64,000 nucleotides of DNA from Turritopsis dohrnii (taxonomy: Eukaryota; Cnidaria; Hydrozoa; Anthoathecata; Oceaniidae), in the NCBI GenBank assembly GCA_027922465.2, contig BQMF02000265.1:310001-374000 (forward strand), given 5' to 3'. Position numbers and translations under genes: made by a program. Positions 34,641 to 45,470 of the stretch are shown piece by piece. The notes under the pieces are model-generated. The model searched no databases and had not been told where the DNA came from. It worked only from the letters and a program-made list of their open reading frames with translations. The stretch's first letter is position 1. Each line of letters opens with the position of its first letter.

Positions 34641-34914
34641 TTGGCTTGATGACTTTATGACATCATACATCTACTCTCAACAACAACAAAACATTTTCAA
34701 AATACAACATTGCCAAATTACCCAATTTTAGTCAAACCTGTTACATTCTGCACCTCCCAACTGTCCCAACTGTACTTTGGTACAAATTTTATGAATTTAG
34801 TGAACTTTCGAATTTACGTCTAAATGTTGCAAAACGTTGCACAAAAGGAAGGAAGAAGAGGAGAATCGCTGGTGTTTTAAAGACTTTACTGGATGGGTGT
34901 CCTAAAGTCAAAAA
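34641..34914 (-). mobile_element. Repeat family G, short copy
   Basis: It is the inverted counterpart of the ends of 20037-21664, without the 258-bp array: 'ttggcttgatgac', 'aaaatacaacattgcc', 'gaggagaa' and 'actttact', then 'gggtgtcctaaagtcaaaa'. It gives the likely ancestral size, about 274 bp. Confidence 0.65.
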
Positions 34915-35029
34915 GATCTTTCAACCTACAAATTTCAAGTGTCATTATGTTAATTTAATATAAACATGTGCAGCCTTGTTTTTATAATATCGTCATTGCA
35001 GAACGTCTAAAATATATCAAGATGAGTTT

Positions 35030-35650
35030 ATTACTTTTCAACAAACCTATTCCCAACGCTAATATGTGAGATGTTGTCAACGATGTCTTGATAGGTTGAA
35101 AGTATTGCCTGTGAATTGAATTGTTCTTAAGTCATACCAGATCTAGACTAAGTTTTAATTCCCCTTCCCAATGAAAAGGAACGTTCTGGGGTAGCAGAAG
35201 GAGCCTCACCAAAACTATTTTTACTGAAGATACTATGTTCTTCATCAGAGAATCTTCTCTAAAAATAGATCTTAATTTCCGTACAATATGATCAAAGTTT
35301 AAGGTTTGGGAGTCTCTCATAGTTCACAGGATAAGAACTTCGGATTTTATGTTGGAAAGATTGAAGTCGTCACTGTATCCAGAACTAAGTTGCCCTAGGT
35401 CATCTGTGAAAGCTTCTCCATGGCTTACTTTTAACAAAAACTGTTCAATGTTGAAGGAGGTTTGGTAACTTTGTTGATGAAAGAGTCATCGATGGCTGTG
35501 ATGATTGCATCGAGACCTTCAATATCAATATCGATATTATGTTAATGCTCCTCAACTGTTTGTGAATGCTGAAAGCGTCAGTTTTACATCAGGTTGCCAC
35601 TTATAAGGTGGTTACTTACGTATTGAAATATCGAGTATTCTGGACCTATA
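35030..35650 (-). pseudogene. hAT-superfamily transposase remnant (dimerisation end)
   Basis: Minus-strand pieces in different frames line up with the carboxy end of hAT/ZMYM-like transposases: an acidic segment (LGQLSSGYSDDFNLSN), LNFDHIVRKLRSIF, then 'PSATPERSFSLGRGIKT', matching the family pattern P-A-T-x-x-x-E-R-S-F-S-x-x-R-x-x-K-T, followed by an N-S-x-A-I-L-S-type segment near 35100. Stops and frame changes occur at about 35315 and 35200, so it is dead. Catalytic residues upstream could not be traced. Confidence 0.6.
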
Positions 35651-36076
35651 CATTTTTTTGATAGAGCCAGTTCTTCGATATTTGAGGCTTTGCTCCTTCA
35701 CATGTTTATAAAAAAACCATTTTCGTCCCTGACGCTTTATATTATCGCGGAGAAAGTTTGCAATTCATTTTTGTTCAATTCTTGATTTCTTGATTTGATT
35801 TGGTTTCAAAATTAAGTTTTTCTGACAAGTCAATACCTCAGCAACACTGCACAAGCCTGCATACTTCTTAGTTTCTGTTAAAACAAGAGCCTGTAACAGT
35901 CCATCTAGTAGTATGAAGCTGGATAAGGTTGAGGCTTTTTAAGTCACATTGAACATTCCTTATATTGGTGGCACTTACTTCCATTTAATATTTAGTATTT
36001 ATTAGCAAATAATAATGATAGTTAATAATGAAACTCTTGTGTGTAGACGGTGAAGATATAGAAGATGAAAAAGTGA
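35651..36076. other. No gene recognised
   Basis: It may hold further decayed hAT-like sequence on the minus strand but nothing can be supported. Confidence 0.35.
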
Positions 36077-36286
36077 AAAAATCAAATATTTGTTAAAGCT
36101 ACGTTCCTACATAATACCCCTGACGAAATACGCGAGGCAGAAACAGGATTATCAATTCAAGTTTTACGAGCTAAGGTGGACGGTGTTTACGAGAAACTTG
36201 AAGCATCAAATTGGGAACTTGAAACGATCCATATGAATCTTTACGAGGTGGAAAACGGTGGGTATTTATTTCGAGCGAATCATTAA
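36077..36286 (+). pseudogene. Coding-like fragment of 69 codons without a start
   Basis: The frame is open from just after a TGA to a TAA. Its peptide is hydrophilic and helix-like (TPDEIREAETGLSIQVL, VYEKLEASNWELET), quite unlike the neighbouring frames. No homologue is recognised. It could be a remnant exon or transposon coding debris. Confidence 0.3.
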
Positions 36287-37146
36287 CTTTTATTAAACTG
36301 GCTTCTATTAAACTCTTCTGACTTCTTCTAAACTGAAGTCAAAAGATCTTATAGTTTAGGTAAGAATAAGGTCTCCGTGTTTTGGGATTTGATGCATTGA
36401 TTAGATAAGAATACTGCAAGACAGTTTGTTGTTGGAAGTTACAAGATGTTAAATCAGATACAACCAACCAATAAATCATAGAATCACGAACATAAAGTGC
36501 ATCAGTCTTGCAAGTTCTGTAAACTCTATCGAACACCCATGGGACTGAAAACACTTTAAATTTATGGATTTATGGAAGTTCACAAAATACAATTGGAGAT
36601 GAGATCATGAAATTCGTTCGAATTAAGGCCGGTTTTCAGTTCATTCGCTTTGGTCGCACGAATGAGCCAACTGGTTTTTGATTGGCCGACTCAATCTCCT
36701 TTGCCTGGCACTTCAAATCATTCAAACTACTGAGTGAATGAAAAAGGTGTTCGCTCAGTCGCCCGACCAAACTGGCCTTTGAAGAGAGATCGAACTACAT
36801 AGAATTCAACTGTATTGTAGAACTCTAAAAATACTGCCCAAACATGTATGGGATCGTTAATCGACGACCCACCATTAACGAGATTTTGGTGATCAAACAT
36901 TTTAATCACCTCAAAGCCTTGTTCGTCACTCCTTTGCCCCAACGTCAATCAACGATATTCAAACAGTGATCTCTCGGTGTGTCAGCTCCACCTGGAGAGA
37001 GAATTCACGCTGAAAATAATTTAGAAAAACTGGGATAAATCATTACACTGATCTTCAAAGAGGAACGAACGAGAAACTGAGAATCCTGAAATGAAACTGA
37101 AGTTAAAGCGTCAAATTGCCAGTTTAAGAGAAAACCTGGGGTCTAC
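36287..37146. other. No gene recognised
   Basis: About 36840-36960 has weak family-F words ('atgtatgggatcgtt', 'cgtcactcctttgcccc'). Otherwise nothing. Confidence 0.35.
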
Positions 37147-37678
37147 TTTTTTCACTTTGGATCGATTCTTTATAACCACGAGCTTCGATTTTCAGGTGCA
37201 CCATTTTAATTAGGTGCTCCAAGTCACGTGACGTCATAATTCACGGTCAGTAAAAATTTTATCTTCTCAAAAGTCATATGATTAAGGATCAATCGAAAGA
37301 TCTTTTAGAATGGAACAGAAATTGTATTAAAACATATGCCTGAAAATTTAGTCCTGAGGAGTTAAAGGTCTTTAAAAATTTTGATGACGTCATAGAAATG
37401 ACGATGATAAACTATGATAAACAATCGTTTCACCTTCGAACATATTAATTATGCGCGGTTTTCAATGGCCAGACCAAAGGGCAAAGGGCAATGTGCACTA
37501 CGCCGTTTAGGGTGTAGCACTAACATAAATGCTGTCAGCAATTGGATAGTCACTATGCATATACAAGCCAATATTAAAGAATGTTTTAACCAAGAGATCA
37601 ACTACTAGCTCCGTTCATAAAGAAACCACTCAGGGTGCAAAAGAAACGCACTCAAAGAATGCTTAAGGCCTAGTTGGG

Positions 37679-39393
37679 ATGTTAATTGAATATGGAATGG
37701 ATCCATTCTCGAGAAAAGTGAGGTCAGTCTCAACAGGGAAAGAGGTTGCTACTGAAATAGTGCAAGACATGCTTCGATGTACGAATTTGGGAAGTGAAAA
37801 CTTCAATGGCTTTGTAAATGAACGCTTAATCAACGCAAACTTGTATTTTTTCGAACCCATCAAAGAGAACAACTTGAATACTGGTTTGAAGAGTGAAACA
37901 ACCGAACAAAGTCGTAACTGTTTTAAAAGAGGATGAACAGACGTTTGGTGAAATTTTAGGGAAGTGACGTGGATTTACTGGATTCATTTGCTTACCCGCT
38001 AACAACCTATCCATTGAGCATATCTACACCTGATGGCAAGCTCACACAAAGACAAAAACGTCAATTGAGAAATTTTATCATTGATGATGTAAAATGTGTT
38101 ACAGAAGTTCCTCCGTGTAAAGCAAGATGGATTTTTGATGGTATGGCGATCATTAGATCTTTGAAATCAAAGAAAACTTACAAAGAATTTTTCGATTCTA
38201 CCTTCAGTCAGGTACAAGAAAATTTGACTCTTTCTTCGATTGAGAATGTGGATCACTCAGTACAAGAACGCACATCAATAACCCAAATCGAAACATGCTC
38301 TAAGGAAAGGATTGCTCAACCTTCTCCAACACTATTGAAAACAAGAATGACCTGCTAGCGATTATGGCAAATTACTTCAAAAATGACGATGTTCGTGCTC
38401 AATTCAATTCAATGTCTCACTTTTTGTAAACCAGAAAAATACAACATGGGAAATTACAAGCCAATTTGTTAGAGAAAGATTCCAATGCAACCACAAAGAA
38501 GCAGACACAAGAATGATTCTGCATTCATCTTTAAAATACCTTCTTCGATCGAGCTGATGTTGTTGTGATGTCCAAAGATACCGATGTGCTGGTCCTACTC
38601 ACCCACATTTTTGCCATACTACAGCCGAACAATGAATAGTTTATGAAAATCGATGCACATAAATTTGTCCAAATTAGAAAAATTATTGATCATCTAGGAA
38701 GGGATCTGTCAATTAATCTCCCAAAAATCCGTGCGTTTACAGGCTGTGATACGACTTCGTTTTATCACGGGGTTGGTAAAGTCAGAGTATTCAAGAAACT
38801 GATGAAACAAAAGGAAAACCTTTCATTATTAGAAGATCTTGGAAAAGAAGGCGAATCGCTAGTTGAGACCAAAGTTCGATTATACAAGCAAATGAAAGTA
38901 AAATCATCACAATGGCTTCAACTAATCCACAATCTTTCAAACAGCATATTCTTCGTACCAACTTTCAGATCTTTGAATGGCTTCAATGAGTGGATCACAT
39001 GATGGTGAAACCTGATAACCGCTTATGGATGTGTATGTGACAGTGAAAGAAATTCGGTACAACCACTCTGGTTCGAAGGTATTAGTTACTTCTACAAGAC
39101 AGATACGTGCGATTGATTTTCACATAAACCGATGATATTCAAATATTTTTCTCTTAGGAAGACGAATGCCCGAAAAAAAAGATCTCTTTGTGAAAGTAAC
39201 ACAAGATCTATTGAATACAACGACTAACCGATCAATTTCAATATGGTGTATTTTGACAACGCCACCAGCGATAGTGATAGCGACGAAAGTTTTTGTGAAC
39301 CATAGAATTCATCTTATATATTTATTTCCACATTTAATAATTCAACATTATCAAAATGGCCAAGTGAAAACACTTTTTTATGAAAAGAAATGA
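37679..39393 (+). pseudogene. Broken FEN/XPG-like nuclease gene inside the long-TIR transposon
   Basis: Pieces in several frames (37679-37936, 37969-38358, about 38450-38640, 38643-39002, 39166-39393) form one degraded protein. The 5'-nuclease metal sites can be matched in order: WIFDGMAIIRSL (38128-38163) like the first Asp of FEN1; KEADTRM at 38495-38515 like the E-A-x-A helix; VVMSKDTDVLVL, with DTD at 38577-38585, like the D-x-D strand; and TGCDTTSFYHGVGKVRVF, with GCD at 38752-38760, like the GCD plus helix-hairpin-helix of FEN/XPG. Related uncharacterised proteins with a 'TGCDT' motif are common in cnidarians and fish, as I recall. An in-frame TAG at 38634 and two or more frameshifts inactivate it. 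The nuclease reading is inference from motif order. Confidence 0.65.
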
Positions 39394-39484
39394 AACTGCC
39401 GAGTCAGCAGTTTTTGCTCAGTGAAAAAGATCAGAAATCAAATTCTGACCAAAATTGAGAGGCAACATGTCAAAAATGGTGACA

Positions 39485-39975
39485 GGACAATCCCCCCCTG
39501 GACAATCCCCCCCCCCCCCCCCGGACAATCGCCCCCATATAGGTAGGAAAAATCCCCCCCCCCAGAATATTGCCCACCCAAACCAACAAAGTTTCATATC
39601 TTCTCATTGTCTACTAAAATGATATTTGAAGTGTTTATTTACGACACAGTCCACTGGAGATACGGTGATGGTAACGCTCGAATTCTACGCATAGTTGATG
39701 GTTACCGCCAACGACTCTTTTTAAAACACATTTACATGATCATTGTGTTACCATTTTATAACAAACATCTGTAAATTTGAAATATATTAACTTTCTTTGA
39801 TTTCTAAATCTTGTTTCGTTTTCTACTTTCGAGCAAAAATACCTTAGAAGCAATATTATCGTAAAAAATACTTTACACGTTTTTTAAGGGGCAATATTCC
39901 GGGGGGAATTTTCCTACCTATATGGGGGGCGATTGTCCGGGAGGCAATTGTCCGGGGGGTAATGCTCCGGGGGCA
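39485..39975. mobile_element. MITE N with 'ggacaatcgcccccc' inverted ends
   Basis: The left side repeats 'ggacaatccccccc' and 'ggacaatcgcccccatatagg'; the right side is inverted, 'cctatatggggggcgattgtcc' type, followed by 'gggaggcaattgtccgg'. It sits inside the long-TIR transposon. Homology of the host's right arm to its left arm stops at the element's edge (about 39976). Confidence 0.8.
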
Positions 39976-40079
39976 ATTTTCAAGGACCTGTAACTCCCCA
40001 GGACTAAATTTTCAGACATATGTTGTTATACAATTTTTGTTCCATTTTAAAAGATCTTTCGATTGATGTATAATAATAT

Positions 40080-40368
40080 ATGACGGTTTGAGGGAAAGCC
40101 ATAACAAGTGATATTACTGATAAATTTATCAGTAATTTATCAGAAATTTATCAGTAATAATCAGTAATACTGACAAATAATCAGTAAATCGTTTGATTTA
40201 TCGTAATTTGTTTGATTTATCAGTAATTCATTTAATTCAGTGATTCATCGAACGAATTACTGATAAATCGAACGAATTACTGATTAAATCTATTGTTTTC
40301 TGATCAGTAATTTACTGATAAATTTATCAGAAATTATCACTTGTTATGATTTTCGCTCAAACCGTCAC
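40080..40368. mobile_element. Element C of the GTGACG family (289 bp)
   Basis: Its ends are ATGACGGTTTGAGGG and, inverted, GTGACGGTTTGAGCG. Subterminal decamers are of the TTACTGATAA/TTATCAGTAA type, filling most of the element. It is flanked by ATAT (40076-40079 and 40369-40372). The intact opposite arm of the host transposon shows the empty site: removing the element and one ATAT gives a 30-bp segment that aligns without gaps to the reverse complement of 37276-37310, so the 4-bp duplication is directly supported. Confidence 0.88.
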
Positions 40369-40509
40369 ATATAACTTTTGAGAAGGTAAAATTTTTACTG
40401 ACCGTAAATTATGACGTCATCTGTCATGTGACTTTGAGGACCTAATTAAAAAGGTGCACCCTGAAAATCGAAGCTCGTGGTTATAAAGACTCGATCCAAA
40501 GTGAAAAAA

Positions 40510-41249
40510 TTTCGGTTAGGCTGTTCGCCAGTTTGTTTGAAAAAATTCCCTGTCTATTGAAAAAGAGAGGTAAGGGGTCCGCAATTTATTAACTTGATAA
40601 CATGAAGTAGTTGCCCAAGTTTAAACGCGAAGCGAACATGTTGTTTATGTTATAAAATGTGGGATCGAAGAAAATGTTTTTATGTTATCGCTGTCGCATT
40701 TTTCTTTATTGTTATATCATATATAGCAACAAATAATATTCATGTCTTTCCTGAATTTCGAACTGGTAAGTCTAACTTTTGATTATTTACTTAACTTGAG
40801 AAAGAGGGCTATATTTATGTCTCTAACTATAATGATATGGTATAATTTGCACTTGTTGCACTTTCGTAATCCTCCCTGACATTATTGGTGATTCTGATGC
40901 ACAATGTCACGCTGATAAATAATTACATGAGAACCATGAGAATCATCTATAATATTAAAGGGGGTGGGGCACTTGCTAGAAAAATTTGATGTGTTATATA
41001 CCAAGCAGAGAACTAAAAACTCAAACGCATTATAAAACTTTGAACCATCATAAATGAGTTTCCAAGTGGCATATTCATAAAAGATTAGCAGTCTTGTTGC
41101 TTGATTATTGTGTTGTATGCGTGAATGTTAAATACTTTTCATCAAGATTAACAACAAGATTGTATTTTCAACTAGTAACCCGTAAAACCTCCCAAAACAA
41201 TGTGTCAATTCTCTTCCTTCCTGTGTGCGAAAGCCATGACGAAAAATCA
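40510..41249. other. No gene recognised
   Basis: Short frames only. The last 25 bases before 41253 match repeat family F (13548-13558 region). Confidence 0.4.
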
Positions 41250-41324
41250 AATTGTGACGTTCCAGGGGATTTTGATAACAAACGATATTAACGTTAATAT
41301 CGTTATTATCGTTAATATCGTTAA

Positions 41325-43493
41325 AGGGAAATTAAGCCTTAAAATTTCTTTTCGGATTTCGAGCATGAAATACTTCATTTGTGACGATTCTAGGGAAAAT
41401 CACTACAAGCGATAATAGCGCTTTATACAAAGTGCTAATAGCGGTAAAAGAACAATGGGTTTTAGCGCTAATTTGTTCTTATTTACAAATGTAGTAACAA
41501 TATTAGTGATAAATTTAGCGCTTGTAGTTTTATCATTATCACTATTAGCACTTATAAATATCGCTCTTTACGAAAAACCGCTAAATTTTAGCGATAAGTA
41601 TTTGATTTATCACTAAATTATTCGTTTAATAATGTTGGTTCAATTAATTATGTGAAACGGACAGAATATTGAATGAGATGAAAGTGAAATCGTTCATATC
41701 ATTAATATCCTCTGAGGGCACAGATTACCGTTATTATCGTCAAAAAGTTTTGTTCAAGTCTTTTGTTTATACAATTTCACATACCATGTGTTGTTTTATG
41801 AAGTTCTCAAATAAGTGATTTAATTATTGTTTCGCCTAATAGCAATAAATACAAAACAAACTCGCTTGTTTTGACATGATAAACTCTGATTCATTGTGTT
41901 ATGACTGAACAGACGAGCGGACATATTTCTCGAGAAATAAAAAGTTTCCGAAACGCTTTTTATTTTATTTGTTATTCCAGCACCTTCAGCACAAATCTGA
42001 AAGCCAATTTAAAATACTGTGTTATTCGATTTGGTAATGTATTATTTTGAAACATTTACAGGTAGCACCTGCTTGTGTATTAAATTGAACTTAATTGACT
42101 GGTTCCTATATTCAGTTGGAGATTAAAGATACAGAAGTTAGTTCGACAGCAAACACAAGTAGAAACCATCTACGATAATTCTTTTTCCTAGATTGTTCGA
42201 TTGCCATTCTATAAGCTCTTGGGAAAAAACTTTTACAATATTAAAGACACATTACATTAAAAGTTTTTTCGATAGCAAAACGTTTATTATTATTCTTTTG
42301 AAAGACATTTCACTTGCACTGGGTGGAGATGTACCCTTAATTAAATTGATCACAACGTTTTTAGTGATCATTATTGATTTCTGTCACTGCATCGATAATG
42401 TCTTTAGGTTCAATATTAGGATGAAGTATGAATGTAGGAAGGGAAAAATAAAAACATTTTAACTTCAGCTTGACGAGTTGCGACAGTTCTCTTTTGAAAT
42501 ACTCATCTTCGTTTAAATGAAATAACACCTGTTTCCTCTGGCTTTTCGTGAAGTTTATGTGAAAGTTTGTTTGAAAGTTGTGTTGACACACACAAGTAAA
42601 CTTCAAAACCATAATTGAAAAACGTATAAAAAACACGGAAATATGAATAATATTTATGATGAATATATTAGCAACAAATTAATTATTCTTGAATAATTAA
42701 ACAAGAAAGCGCTTTTTGTGCTGCTTATATTTATCGCTAAGTTCGTCAATGTTAGCGATAAATTTAGCGCTACATCTCGATGCGAGCGCTATTGTCGCTT
42801 GTAGTGATTTTCCCTCGAATCGTCACATTTATCCTAGAGGAACACCTTTTTATGTATAAAAGGTATTCCAAATGAAAAAAACTGCTAAAAAAACAACTTA
42901 GTTAAATCGCCATTACAGCTTTCGTTATGAATATCATGACGTCACAGAGCGAATTTCATTTGCAGAAATATCAGACGTAGGCAGCACATGATGGCATGTT
43001 TTTTACGCCTATGTTCTAAAGATGCGAGAAAAGGTAGAAAAACAACATAAACACGAAAATATTTATCATTCATCAACATAAATGTAAAATAAGTTTATCA
43101 GTAACGATTCAAGAAAAATAAAAACAGTCATTACCGAAGATTTCATTCTTTATACATCCAAAATATACACATTTGTTTAAAAACTCGCTTACGCACGTAT
43201 AGCTGCTATAAATCTATAAAGTAATACTTTTTAATAAAGGTTTTATATCACGAAGAACGTAATAACTTTCATCAACAAAAACAAAATATTGTAGTTTATG
43301 TAATCTTTACAAAAACAGCGATCGCGCTGTGACGTCAAAATTTCCATCGCAGAGCACTGCAATGGCGTCCGTTGTTAGATAACGAAAAACTGAGTATAAT
43401 TATCATTTAAAATAATTTTTAATGATCACAGAAGATTAATGAGACCTTTCTGCAGCTAATATAAAAAGTTTTTGATAAAGGCTTAATTTCCCT
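41325..43493. mobile_element. Element D, TTAA-flanked MITE nested in element A
   Basis: Its ends AGGGAAATTAAGCCTT and AAGGCTTAATTTCCCT are perfect inverted repeats bounded by TTAA (41321-41324 and 43494-43497). It is interrupted by element B; without B it is about 720 bp. No coding sequence is seen. TTAA indicates a piggyBac- or Kolobok-type mobiliser. Confidence 0.88.
41381..42826. mobile_element. Element B of the GTGACG family (1,446 bp), nested in D
   Basis: The left end GTGACGATTCTAGGG and the right end CCCTCGAATCGTCAC are inverted for about 43 bp, continuing into subterminal TTAGCGATAA/AGCGCTATT-type repeats. The flanking duplication ATTT is at 41377-41380 and 42827-42830. The interior from about 41715 to 42640 is a diverged direct copy of element A's interior (about 43990-44880), sharing 'gcacagattaccgtta', 'atcgtcaaaaagttttg', 'cacttgcactgggtg' and 'gatgtacccttaattaaatt'. 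No recognisable transposase. Confidence 0.9.
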
Positions 43494-43505
43494 TTAATGG
43501 AACTA

Positions 43506-43933
43506 CCGTGAGTTTGGGGCAAGATTCAACTCTATGGGGCGAGATTCAACAGCACCATTATCCAGACCACAACATTCAACAAAATAATTCGAAATTTCAA
43601 AACAACAACATTGCATATCTGAACCAAGATATAATCTATACTACACTCCACAATAAAATTTTTTTTACATTTTTACAAATGCCTTTGAGCTCTTCAAATC
43701 CCAAATCTCGTTACATAACGAGAATAGCTTAAATGGATCGTGACATTTTAATAGCCAGAGCCTCTCTAAATGGTAATCATTCATGAATGTTTTGATTGCT
43801 TTTAATCTTTTTTGTGTTGTATAACTTGGTTTAGTTTTAAAAATGTAATGTATTTAAATTATTGACCAGATGCAGCTTGATTTTGGCATGTTGAATCTCG
43901 CCCCACAGAGTTGAATCTCACCCCAACTCACGG
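43506..43933. mobile_element. Element E, TA-flanked MITE nested in element A
   Basis: The ends CCGTGAGTTTGGGG and CCCCAACTCACGG continue inverted through 'ttcaactctatggggcgag' for about 45 bp. TA lies at 43504-43505 and 43934-43935. The interior is AT-rich without coding. TA and the short size point to a Tc1/mariner-type MITE. Confidence 0.88.
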
Positions 43934-45238
43934 TACAGAGTAACGTTATTATCGTTAATATCGCTAATATCGTTAATATCGTTAATATGGTAAGAGCACA
44001 GATTACCGTTACTATCGTCAAAAAGTTTTGTTCAAGACGTTTGTTTATACATTTCACATACGTGTGTTGTTTTATGAAGCTCTACAATAACCGTGATTTA
44101 ATTATTATTTCGCCAAATAGCAATCAATTCAAAACAAACTCGCTTGTTCATGACATGATAAACTCTGATTCATTCAATTATGACACGCGGACATATATTT
44201 TTCTAGAAATAACAAAGCACTTTTTTTTCATTTGTTATTCCTGTACCTTCAGCACAAATTTGAAAAGCCACTTTAAAATACCGTGTCATTCGATTTGGTA
44301 ATGTATTATTTTGAAATGTACATTTTGCAGGTAGCACGTGTTTGTGTATTAAATTGAACTTAATTAGCTGGTTCTTATATTCATTTGGAGATTAAAGATA
44401 CAGAAGTAAGTTCAAAAGCAGGCACGAGTAGAAACCGTCTGCTATAATTCTTTTTTCTGAATTGTTCGACGGGTTGCCATTCTATAAGCTCTTGGAAAAA
44501 AACTTTACATTATTAAAGACACGTTACATTAAAGTTTTTTTTCGATAGCAAAACTTTTATTATTATTCTTTCGAAAGACATTTCACTTGCACTGGGTGAA
44601 GATGTACCCTTAATTAAATTGATCGCAACGTTTTCAATATTATTATTGATTTTTTGTCATTTCGTCGATAATGTTTTCAGGTTCAACATTGGGATGAGGG
44701 ACGATTGAAAACATTTTAACGTCGGCTTGACGAGTTGCAAAAGTTCTCTTCTGAAATACTCACCTTCGTTTAAATATAATATTACCTGTTTCCTTCAGTT
44801 TGTTACGAAGTTTATGTGAAAGGTTGTCTGAAAGTTGTGTTTACACAGGGCTGTAAAACTTTACTTGAGGGTAATTCTAAAATTGAATTTCTTATGTCGT
44901 AATCAAGCGAAAGAAAGATTAATTATACACGAAATGGTTTCCTTGTCACAAATAAAATGATCACATGTTTATTAATGTTATTATCGTTAATATCAAAAAT
45001 ATAGTTATTTTCTTACTATAATTTCGTAATAATAGTATAATATATTATAACGATTATAGCGATAATAACGATATTAACGATAATAACGATATTAACGATA
45101 ATAGCGCTATTAACTATAATAACGCAACGATAATTATTAGCGATAATATCGCTAATTCTATTGTTTTATTAACAATATTATCGTTAATAATTATCGTTAA
45201 TATCGTTTGTTATCAAAATCCCCTGGAACGTCACAATT

Positions 45239-45470
45239 ATGGAATGGCGACTGGAAAGTGTATCCATGTTGTAGAGCTCGAAAAAACTGATCAAATAAAT
45301 GTTTGTGATCATTTCGCTATGGTTTTTGATAATGTCATAGCCGCAACACCCAAAAGAAATAAGGCCCAAATTATTTATCACCCCATCATCTGTATCGCCT
45401 GTAAAACGTCAGTTATTCCTATTGATTCTTAAGATATTTCCCCATAAACGTCACATTTGATTATTATTAT
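45239..45470 (+). repeat. Dispersed repeat family F, copy split by element A
   Basis: It matches 13556-13830: 'ggaatggcgact', 'gttgtagagctcgaaa', 'actgatcaaa', 'atttcgctatggt', 'tatcaccccatc', 'tgtatcgc' and 'aaacgtcagttattcctattg'. The left part is on the other side of element A. Confidence 0.65.

Larger units (their letters stand above)
37147..40509 (+). mobile_element. 3.4-kb DNA transposon with ~260-bp terminal inverted repeats
   Basis: The left arm (37147 to about 37400) and the right arm (about 39977-40509) are inverted copies: 'ttcactttggatcga', 'ctttataaccacgagcttcg', 'attttcagg', 'gtgcacc', 'tgacgtcataatt', 'acggtcagtaaaaatttta', 'cgaaagatcttttA' and 'tgaaaatttagtcctg'. The right arm is interrupted by a 289-bp element (40080-40368), and the interior by a CCCCCC-type MITE (39485-39975). 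The coding part is a broken FEN/XPG-like nuclease frame. The exact termini are uncertain by tens of bases. Confidence 0.82.
41254..45234. mobile_element. Element A of the GTGACG family (3,981 bp including nested insertions)
   Basis: The left end GTGACGTTCCAGGGGATT and the right end AATCCCCTGGAACGTCAC are inverted over about 40 bp. Then come subterminal decamers of the TTAACGATAA/TTATCGTTAA type, especially dense at 44980-45200. AATT lies on both sides (41250-41253 and 45235-45238). Joining the flanks gives family-F sequence without a gap, so A inserted into a copy of F. The internal part at about 43985-44880 is homologous to the interior of element B. No transposase frame is recognised. It hosts elements D, B and E. 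Confidence 0.9.

Noticed and set aside
41254..45234. Transposase gene inside elements A or B
   Set aside because: The longest frames (for example 43987-44301 and 42193-42462) have no DDE or zinc-finger motif and are not conserved between the two homologous interiors as proteins.
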